Under the pieces are notes generated by a model. The model searched no databases. It was not told where the DNA came from and saw only the letters and a list, made by a program, of their open reading frames with translations. The position numbers were made by a program, and so were the translations under genes. From Calendula officinalis (Eukaryota > Streptophyta > Magnoliopsida > Asterales > Asteraceae), in contig OY970820.1 of NCBI GenBank assembly GCA_963853835.1, positions 14,435,373 to 14,499,372 of the forward strand: a stretch of 64,000 bases of DNA. Direction: 5' to 3'. Positions 54,469 to 64,000 of this stretch are shown here, piece after piece. Numbering within the stretch: the first letter of the stretch is position 1; the number at the start of each line of letters is the position of its first letter.

Positions 54469-55685
54469 CTTGTTTGTGTTTTACCTATCTAATCTACTAT
54501 CACTTCAAACGAATACCAATTTATTACCTCTAGATTTCAAGAACTTTTGTAGAATAAGGTTAATTACATAAAAAACTGATTGAAGGGTATATAACAAATA
54601 TGGCTAAAAGTGTATGGCAAAGGAGTACATTATGAACGTTTGGATATGTATATTACATAGTGTTGACAAGTGGTGGGCTCGTTAATCTTATATATAGGCA
54701 TGACTTGGTCTTTGTGTTTTTGTCCATGAAATATTGTGTGCTTGCAATGTTTTTGGATTTGGCTGTTAATTGTGGGGTCTATCCTGGAATGTTTATCCAA
54801 CACAAATCGTTCTTTTGAGTTGTAGGTATACATTTTTTAATCTTTTTCGTAAGTTTAGCGCGGTTCAGGTTGGGTTTGACGTGAACCTGAAACCATCATG
54901 TTTATATAAAACGACCTTCACCAGTTTACTTTCAACCCAAACATGACCCATATAACTCGTTTAATTAGTGGTTTGAGTGATTCAAACGGGTCAAACATGT
55001 CGACTTTTTAAATGTGTATGTGAACTAAAGTATATGTATCTTTTAAATATATCTATTTTCAAATACATCTAAAACTATGGTAATATAAATAATATCAATT
55101 TTTAAACATGTTCTAATCATTAAACGGGTTGACAGGTTGACCTATTTAAATTATCATCAACTTAAACCTACCCGTTTAATCAAGGGATCAGTTGAGTCAA
55201 CCCAAAACTGTCACGTAACTTGTTTGCCTCAACCCTAACCCATACCTGAACACAATTAAGAAATTATCTAAACATGATAGGATAGAGTTTGGATATATGA
55301 ACATGCCATAAATTGCCAAGGTAGATGGAAACTGCAAAATGAAAATAAATGTTTAATGTTTAAATATTTTATTTCGTTAGCATCTCTAACTCGTTCAACC
55401 AAGATTAATCATCTCACTCGAGCCTCCGAAATTGGCAGGCGTGCGCAAAAAGATAAATTATTTCAGAAAACTAAAAGTTCTCAAGGAAATCAGAAGGGAA
55501 AAAGGGTACAAAAAAATTAACATTTTATATGTACTTCAATTGTCTTTCACACCTTGCGAGCAGACAGAAAACTAAAAGGATTTAGAACACGCCAACAAAC
55601 CCTAAATGTGGAAGACGATCAAGTCTGCAAAACATGATCTGGTAATTGCATCAGGGCACGGGTGTGTGTTCATTATTCTGTTCCT
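54469..55685. other. Spacer with a decayed cgggttgac-type hAT repeat
   Basis: About 54850-55250 has ggttcaggttgggtttgacg at one side and aacctacccgtttaat further in, resembling the 13069-13616 element but without intact ends. The remainder includes the promoter of the LEA gene and the 3' UTR of the SEC-C gene. Confidence 0.5.
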
Positions 55686-57230
55686 TTAAGCTCCACAACA
55701 CCTTTATAACCAATAGATACACAAACAATATAGTTGGATTTATATTTTATAGTGAAAAAATAATTAATATTATATACTGCTAATGAAAAGAAAAGGTACC
55801 GCTTGTATCTCTTTTTAGATCCACAAGGGCAGAGTGCATTTCTGCTAATTTGTCCACTCTTAGCCATGCTTGACTGAGCAACATCCATTGGTGTTGATCC
55901 CATTAGCTTTTGGACCTACAAAAAATATATTGATTATAATAAATTAACTTCAGAAAAAAGATATATATTAGCAATACCTCATTTATGTTCTTTGGCATCG
56001 GCTTCCCTTCTTCCTTCAATTTCTGAATTTTCCTTTGTGCTTCTTTAGCCCAAGTGAATTTTGCTAAAGTATTTTCGACCTCAGCTATTGTGCAATTCAG
56101 TTTTTTTGCTGCTTCTTGCTTTTGACTAGGTTGAATATTCTACATTTGCAGTATATATCAGTCAACACAAACAAACTGATGCTAATATAATCAAACTAGA
56201 ATCTTGATAACACATCTGACTAATTATGCTTGAAAATTAACACATTATGTATTCGAAATATAGGAAAATCGAAGGAATGTGATGATAACTACCTCTCCAG
56301 TGTTATCATAACCGCCAAGAAACCGAATTATAGCCTCTTGTTTCTCGAATGCATCAGCAAATGTGGCTTCACTGCTTCGACCAACCATGTATTGTTTGAA
56401 AGTGCCTAGCCTCCGTGCATTTTTCAACTCATCCGCAAACTCTACATATCATAAACACTTATCTATAAGTATGTATCAACCATGCACCAGAACTGTTATG
56501 CATATAAAGATACAGATGCACAAATTATAGTTTCTGGCTCAATTTGCCATTACTATTCAAATATAATCAGAGTGCTCCACAAAACCATCACTTTCATATA
56601 CATGTAAAGTTTGAATCAGAATTCTGCCATAAATTCTGCAAAATTGAGTCTAATTTGGAGAAATTCGAGCTACAAAAACAATAATAGATAGACAGCTTCT
56701 CGTTTCTGGCCCCATTTGCCATTACTTTTTTAACTATAACTACAATTATGCACAAAATCGTCAGTTTTTCATCTACATGTAAGCTTCAAGACGAAAATTT
56801 GTGATGAATTTAGAAAAAAATGGAGACTAATTTTGAACAACTGGAACTAACAGATGCAGAAATAGATATATGGATCTTCGTTTCTGGCTCAATTTGCCAT
56901 TACTATTGAGCTATGATTACAGTGTTACACAAACTAGCCCAAAGTTAGAAACTAATTTTGTATAATGGAGTCTATCTTTGGATAAATCGGAAGTAACAGA
57001 TGGTGATACTTACTCAAGAGAGTGAATTGCGCGTCTATGTCTACATTAGCGGATGAAGTCGGTTTTTGGCCGGTGAAGACGCCTTTGACCTTACTCATCC
57101 ATGATTGATTGAGGTGTGTGGTTGTGGAGATCCACTTGTTATCGGTGTGATTCAGTATTCGATTGGTGTAATTCGATGATGAGTGAGATAAAGAGGTGAA
57201 GATGATACGCCTAATTGCTGCCATTTTCAT
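55686..57230 (-). CDS. SEC-C zinc-motif protein, probably organellar
   Basis: Five exons on the minus strand: 57230-57014, 56441-56293, 56139-55978, 55915-55800 and 55701-55686, all in phase, giving 219 aa. The start is MKMAAIRRIIFTSLSHSSS; an alternative ATG at 57224 removes two residues. The first 40 residues are rich in Arg, Ser and Thr and lack acids, like a mitochondrial or plastid presequence (inference). The middle has helical, Lys/Glu-rich stretches (AFEKQEAIIRFLGGYDN; AKEAQRKIQKLKEEGKPMP). The C-terminus is a SEC-C motif, CPCGSKKRYKRCCG, with the last CCG supplied by a 16-nt exon. This motif binds zinc in SecA and many small proteins. The exact role of this family is unknown to me. 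Confidence 0.85.
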
Positions 57231-57401
57231 CCTACTGTTCAACGATCATTCTTTGTTTTGTAGAATGGTATTAGGGTTTATGTTGAAGAGGTTTGGAAGT
57301 AGAAAACGCCACCAATGTTGCAGGTTAAAACCATTTCAAATGTTGCAATACAATATCCGGGTCGGGTACATATTCGGTGATAGTTTGGCTAGCATTTAAG
57401 A

Positions 57402-58131
57402 TAGGGGTGTTAAATTTGTACAGAATAAAACCAATCAATATGCTACCAACCATGTCAAGAATAGATGGTACCGAATAAAACCAACCAATATGCTACCAAC
57501 CATGCCAAGAATAGATGGTAGCCAATATGTTGGTAGCCAACATGTTTGGTTGGTAGTGTCATACCAATCAAGTAATCATGGTACGGTAACGGTACAAAAA
57601 TTTAAATACCATGGTAGTACCGTACCAACCAATTATATATGTATATATATAATTATTTAGAAGAATTCGAGAAAGGTAAACTAAATATGTATTATTTTAT
57701 AATTAAAGTTATGATATCATAACATGAAAACATTCAAGTTATAACTCCTTAGCCTAACATATCAATATATTACATTTTGTTATTGTGTTTGTATATAATG
57801 TTGATAATTAAGTGAAGCTAGTGTATTATGACAAGAATACTACATAATTTATACTTTATCATACACAGTGTTTATATAACATTTAACGTATACCATTATC
57901 AAATATAATAGTATAGAAAAATATCTTTTTTTTAGTAATAATTCCAAATAAGTTTGTGATATTGGTATATACTAGTACCAATTCGTACCAATCATGATTA
58001 TTGGTAACCAAACAAATTGGTACCAAGTATAGTTGGTACGGTACTGGTAGCTAGATTAATATACCAAGTATAGTTGGTATGGTACACGGTATGAGGAAAA
58101 TATGTGTGGTACCGTACCATGTTCACCCCTA
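57402..58131. mobile_element. hAT-type MITE, TAGGGGTG ends, between two genes
   Basis: The ends are taggggtgttaaatttg (57402) and, on the other strand, taggggtgaacatggtacgg (58131). A perfect 8-bp duplication, atttaaga, lies at 57394-57401 and 58132-58139. Inside, a block of about 52 bp (aataaaaccaatcaatatgc...agaatagatggta) is repeated in tandem near 57425-57525. It is 730 bp and non-coding, and sits between the divergent SEC-C and PDCD2 genes. Confidence 0.9.
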
Positions 58132-58139
58132 ATTTAAGA

Positions 58140-58752
58140 TATGAAGTTTTATCTACAAGTGACAGTTGTGCAATAGACTAGGGATCGATTATGTAACTTA
58201 ATCTCACCGGGAAAAAGGGAACGAACAAAATGTCGCAAACTCTTCTCACTCGACTGCACTCTCCCTCGCGGCGGCCACCACCGTGACAACCGACTGCCGT
58301 TTCTTCCATCCGAAATTTTTTTAGCTAGAACAGCCCCTAGTTTCAGAGACGTAGTTATCAATTTCCAGCTCGTTTTGGCATCTCCTAAATCATCCAAACG
58401 GTATCGTTTAATTCTTACTGCTGTATTATGCTTATACCAAATGTTAATCTCAAATTCATCGCCTTCCGATTAGGTTTCTCTAATTTCATTACTCTTGTAC
58501 TGATAGGAATCATCAGCTCTCCTAATTTCATAACCGGGTATAAACTATGCATAACTAAAAAATTTATAACACAAAAGGGAAGATTTGTGAAAGCATGATG
58601 CTGTTACATGCCATAATCCGTTTAAAAATGTTGCAAACATTCACTTTTAAATGAACTGATTCCTGTACACACAACACAGTATTATGTGAAATTGTAATTT
58701 CACATTGAGCGATCAAACTTTTAACTGTTATATTGAATTTAGTTTGGTGAAG
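58140..58752 (+). promoter_or_regulatory. Upstream region of the PDCD2 gene
   Basis: A GC-richer patch (58250-58300) and a CT-rich region look like a transcription start and 5' UTR. A 5'-UTR intron before 58753 is possible, but its limits cannot be fixed. No other gene is supported. Confidence 0.4.
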
Positions 58753-60656
58753 ATGGGAGAATTAATTCTAGGAATGCCAGGACCCTGGGCTGATGATAAT
58801 TTTGAAGCATCTGATCATTATACAACTAAAATTGGGGGACTTCCAGTAAGTAATTTCAATTATATCATATCATATCATATTGCTTGTTATTTAACCTGAG
58901 GTGACAAATTGACAATTACGGCACATTTGCTTGTAAATAAGTCACTGTAAGTTCATTTTAATAATAACACCTCATAAATCATTTTATTCAAAAATATTAT
59001 TACTCCTATTGACATAATATAATTCTTGCATTCATATTTGACACACTGCTTATTAGAAAGAAATTTTTTTTTACTAGTTTGGGCCCGTTACCTAACCGGC
59101 CCTGTTGCTGCCTCTGTTAATAACAAGTCTACTGTCTGCTGTTGCAGGACTGGCCTTGTCTTAAAACGGTTATAAGACCTGATCTTCTTAGATGTGATTC
59201 ATGTGGAGATAACCTTTCTCTTATTGCTCAGGTTAATGTTAAAACATTACTATTCCTCTTTTGATTTTAGAATTTACAAATGAAATTAGATTATTGTAAT
59301 TTTCTTTATTTCACAGATTTATGCTCCTATTTCCAGCAAGATATTGACAGTAGAAGAACGGGTAATTTATATATTTGCTTGTATAGCTCCAACTTGTCAG
59401 ACCACCAGGTAGGTTATTTTTTAGCAACACCAAAATCCTAGACTCATTAATCATTAATTTTCTTATTTATCGACTAAGCACTAATATCAAATCATTATAA
59501 TTTAACTTCACGTTTTGAATTTTTTTTCATACACAGCTGGCGTGCTCTTCGTGTTCAAAAATCTTTCCAAAATAAAGAATTAGATCCTTTAAATCACGAC
59601 TCTTCATCATCACCTTTAACCACTAAATTACAAAATGACAAACGGGCATTTGACTTTGACTTTGATGATGAAGATGATGATGATGAAATAGATCTTGATG
59701 ATTTAGGTAAAGCACTTAATGAAGCAACAACACTGGCTTCTGCTTCTAAAACTAAAAAACCAAACACTTGTACGGATGTAATTGACAAATGTTCACCTAT
59801 AAGCCTAAAAAATAAAGAAGTTGATGACAAAACAACAGGTACTATTTGAATAACGGTTAATAATATTATTATTTTCGGATGATGTGGCAAAAAGATGTAG
59901 TAAGTGTATTTTTATTGGTTACAGTGCTACCATGTTTTTATATATACACTCAAGAGGAGAATTATTCAAAGGATGTTGCTACAAGTATGGCTTCACTTAA
60001 TATAAATAAGAATCAGATTGATGGTAATGAGAATACAAGTGAGGAAGTATGGGAAGGAGAAAGTTATGAATATGATAAAGCTCTTAATGCAGATAGAACT
60101 TACCTTAAATTCAAGAAACGGTTAGATGCATACCCACAGCAATGTTTCAGGTACAACGTTACAATTTTTTTATATAATTTGTTTTGGAAAGTTTATATAA
60201 TTTTGTCTTGTTATTTTAATTTTGTGCAGATATTGGTATGGTGGGAAGCCACTTTTAGCGACTGCAGAGACAGTAGATCCTGGAAAATGCATGTTGTGTG
60301 GTGAATTAAGGCATTATGAAATGCAACTGATGCCTCCACTGTTATATTTTCTTCAAGAAGCAACAAAGAATTATTCCCTTGAAAAGTGGAATTGGATGAG
60401 TGTGATCGTATATACTTGTTCCAAGGTAATCTCCATACAAGTTTTTTCACATATGTATCAAAAGATGTACTTAAAAGTTGCTGAAAAAACAGAAAACATG
60501 TTGAAATTGGACTTTATCTGAACTTTTAAAAGACATTTTCAAAAACCCATAATAAATATATCTGGCTTACATTTTGTTTCTTGTGTGAAGGGATGTGGGC
60601 CTGAAAACGATGATTGGGTTGTTGCAGAGGAAACCATTGTGGTGCAAACCGAGTAG
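58753..60656 (+). CDS. PDCD2: Programmed cell death protein 2 homologue (PDCD2; ribosome-assembly chaperone)
   Basis: Seven exons: 58753-58845, 59148-59231, 59317-59408, 59537-59838, 59925-60150, 60230-60425 and 60591-60656, in phase, giving 352 aa. The start is MGELILGMPGPWADDN. Residues 31-90 carry the N-terminal zinc-binding region (LRCDSCGDNLSLIAQIYAP, CIAPTCQTTSWRALR). A very acidic Asp-rich linker is encoded by exon 4. The PDCD2_C domain spans exons 5-7: LPCFYIYTQEE, EKxxYEYDKAL-type block with LNADRTYLKFKKRLDAYPQQ, CFRYWYGGKPL and CMLCGELRHYEMQLMPPLLYFL. In animals and yeast, PDCD2-type proteins escort newly made uS5/RPS2 to the 40S subunit; the same role here is inference. It converges on RPB4, 236 bp away. 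Confidence 0.92.
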
Positions 60657-60892
60657 TTGATCTTTCTTTAAATGTGAATTTACTTGTATTTTATCAATTT
60701 TGATTTGTCTTTAAGTTTGTATTGATGTTATTGGTTATATATCTTTAATATAACAACAGAAATGAGACGATGATGATAATGACATCAACTTATAATCCAA
60801 TTGATACAACATTATCTTTTCCATCTTCGAATTTTCTTACACCATCAAAGTAATCAAATACATTCGTGAACATGGATAGTAGAAAACACAAA

Positions 60893-61861
<969 letters not shown>

Positions 61862-63249
61862 ATTGTAAGGTAACTATAACCTGAGGATATAATGTACATA
61901 TATCAAGTTATCAACAAATAAAAATTCCATATAATGATTAACTATGCATATAGTTTAATTATAATACTTAACTACTAAACTGATATCTAATATGCTTCTC
62001 ACCAAGAGCATACAAAACAATCATGTGCAAGAAATCCGATATGACAAGATAACTTTTTAATTGCTGCTAAAGTGTGACTTGAAAATTTTTAGGGCTCAGT
62101 CCAATTGAAGCTAAGGTTAAACGGTTATAAATATTTGTAACTAGGGCTCCAATCATAACTAGGGTTTGCAATCATACATGTTTGTGAATTGTTTTCTTAT
62201 TTATTTTCTTGTGTTTTGCCTGACAGTAATTAGAAACAAATTTTTGGAGCTTTAACCTAAGATCGAACTAATAATTAAGACACTGTTCTAACAATCGTTC
62301 ATTAGGTGGAAACAATTTGAGCAGAAAATTGGAAATCGAGCAAAAGCAACACAGCAGAAATCAACACAACCAAAGAAACCCTAAACTACTAGTTGAAGAA
62401 ATCAAAGTATTATATGTTAATTGTTTAAAGATCATATAGCAAGGGAGTAACGGCAAAGATGGTACCTTGATCGAATGAAAACGCTGTGAAGGGAGCGCAA
62501 TAAAACTGTGGAAGACGATGAACGAATGTATAGGTTTACATTTTATACATAAAAGTGTCTTAATTATGCAACTATGTCGTTTTCATCCCTCAACAAATAT
62601 AGCCTTTGCATTTAAGGTCCCTAATTAATAATACTTTACATTTTAGTCCCTACATTTGCCTCGTTACATTTTTCGTTAAAATATCCACATAACACACTCA
62701 CAGGCTATTTTCTGATGACTTGAAAATTGGACTGGCCATCGGACCAGCTGGTCTACTGATTTAACTTTTTTTTTTTTTTTTGCATACTCACCAAGTCACC
62801 ATATTCTCTCGCGCATATGCATACTCATACCTATTGTACACATATTTTTGTACACATTTTTACATTTTTAATTGTGTATTTTTAATAGGCATGCACACAC
62901 ATTCACACTTACACTCATTTTATCTCATTCACATTTTTTGTTGGAGGTCACCCTAGAAGTAGTCTCTTTATATTCGGATAAATGTATGATTGTCTACATT
63001 TTACCTCTCTCGTACTTTTTCTTTGGATGGATTGGTTATCATTTCTTTATTGTTAACACAGACTAAGGAATCACTTTGACAAGGGTCTATCAAGCAAATA
63101 CGCTGCAACTGTTATATTTTTCTACATTGTAATATAAGTAAGATGAGTACGTAGATGAAAAAAGAAACATTGGTAGAAAAATCATTGAGCCTTGTAAGGA
63201 TATTAAAGCTATGTTAAAGGGTCTTGGGGCTTTTAACACGGGTGTTGAT
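61862..63249. other. RPB4 5' leader/promoter and spacer
   Basis: Contains the inferred RPB4 5'-UTR intron and leader exon (to about 62530). Beyond it, a fragment reading ttacattttagtccctacat (about 62637) recalls the 'gtccct' repeats. No further gene is seen. Confidence 0.45.
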
Positions 63250-63257
63250 GTTAAAAG

Positions 63258-63796
63258 TAGGGGTGAGCATAAAAAACGGGTAACCGGAATTGGAACCGGA
63301 ACCGCTTTGGAACCGTTGGTTCCGGTTCCTAAAATTATGGAACCGCCCTAAGAGGTTCCGGTTCTCAAAATTTAGGAACCGGTAACCGGTGGATAACCGG
63401 AACCGGCGATTATTCGGTCTATTTTTGTTAAAATATTATATATATGATAAATTTAATGTCCAAATTTAAATATATGAGAATTTTGTGTAACCTTTAATGA
63501 GTTTAGTCATTAATTAGTCTAAATATAGTGTTCTAATGATAAAATATATAGACAATAATATGTTTAAGTGTTTGGAGTTTATATTATTCAAAGATTAGTT
63601 GATAAAATGACAAAAAATGATTAATATTTTTGCTTCGCATCTTATTTTAATTTTACGATTTTAGAAACAGGGTAACCGGAACCGGCACCGGAACCAGAGG
63701 TTCCGGTTCCGGTTCCGAAAATTGAGGAACCGGTACAAGAGGTTCCGGTTCCGGTTCCGGTCAGAACCGGTGGGTAACCGGCTATGCTCACCCCTA
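63258..63796. mobile_element. hAT-type MITE, TAGGGGTGAGCATA ends
   Basis: The ends are taggggtgagcataaaaaac (63258) and, on the other strand, taggggtgagcatagccgg (63796). A perfect 8-bp duplication, gttaaaag, lies at 63250-63257 and 63797-63804. Subterminal ggaaccgg/ccggttcc words are dense. The centre is AT-rich and non-coding. Confidence 0.92.
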
Positions 63797-63804
63797 GTTA
63801 AAAG

Positions 63805-64000
63805 GCTTCTCCTTTGACGAGTGTTGATGGTATGCTGTTAAAGGATTTGGCAGCCACATAACCATTAGCGAGCCCTATACCACCTGCTTGTAATTTGTAT
63901 GTTTCTTAGTTGTGTAATCATGATAAAATTATAAGTTTTTATAAAGTGTATCCTTAATGTATTAATGTAGGAAAAATCAAAACAAATTACTAATGATCCC
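63805..64000. other. Right edge, no gene seen
   Basis: AT-rich, no feature recognised. Confidence 0.4.

Overview
The window is nuclear DNA of a flowering plant. It has intron-rich genes with GT-AG junctions and very AT-rich spacers. The genes encode plant proteins: a RABH1/Rab6 GTPase, an SMP-type LEA protein, RNA polymerase II subunit RPB4 and a plant PDCD2. Transposons are dense (Sirevirus-type Copia, hAT, Mutator, PIF/Harbinger, Stowaway, Helitron-like, SINE-like). An Asteraceae source is my inference from the look of the retroelement's third ORF and the repeat families; it is not proven here.

Layout. 1-20.8 kb is mostly transposon-derived: a Mutator-type element with a 9-bp target duplication (170-1286), a Stowaway-like MITE, a GC-rich hAT element, a candidate non-autonomous Helitron of about 5.9 kb (4477-10338) carrying an ATGCAA-rich tandem repeat, and a broken peroxisomal adenine nucleotide carrier copy. 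Two small paralogous acidic-protein genes lie at 15.2 and 17.5 kb. 21.1-27.4 kb holds two intact minus-strand genes, Rab6/RABH1 (6 exons, 207 aa) and a TLDc/OXR protein (7 exons, 381 aa). 28.3-32.8 kb is repeat-derived and ends in a frameshifted exon fragment resembling threonyl-tRNA synthetase.

A young 11.4-kb Sirevirus-like Copia element (32779-44199, 5-bp target duplication, two 619-bp LTRs differing at three sites) is inserted just after that fragment. It has gag, an interrupted pol and a 1141-aa third ORF. An octamer, TACTACTG, and its reverse complement recur through its LTRs, intergenic region and three ORFs; this is the most unusual signal in the window.

46.1-51.8 kb holds two tandem Rab6-like copies in the opposite orientation to the intact gene. 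In both, the normal prenylated tail is replaced by a long C-terminal region ending in a hydrophobic, tail-anchor-like segment. One copy has an early stop; in the other the fifth exon is inverted in place. Downstream are an SMP-type LEA gene (minus), a SEC-C zinc-motif gene (minus), a PDCD2 gene (plus) and RPB4 (minus), all with complete in-frame exon sets. The last 2 kb contains another hAT-like element with a perfect 8-bp duplication.

Exon limits were worked out by hand from splice consensus, reading phase and family similarity. No alignment, expression data or database search was available.
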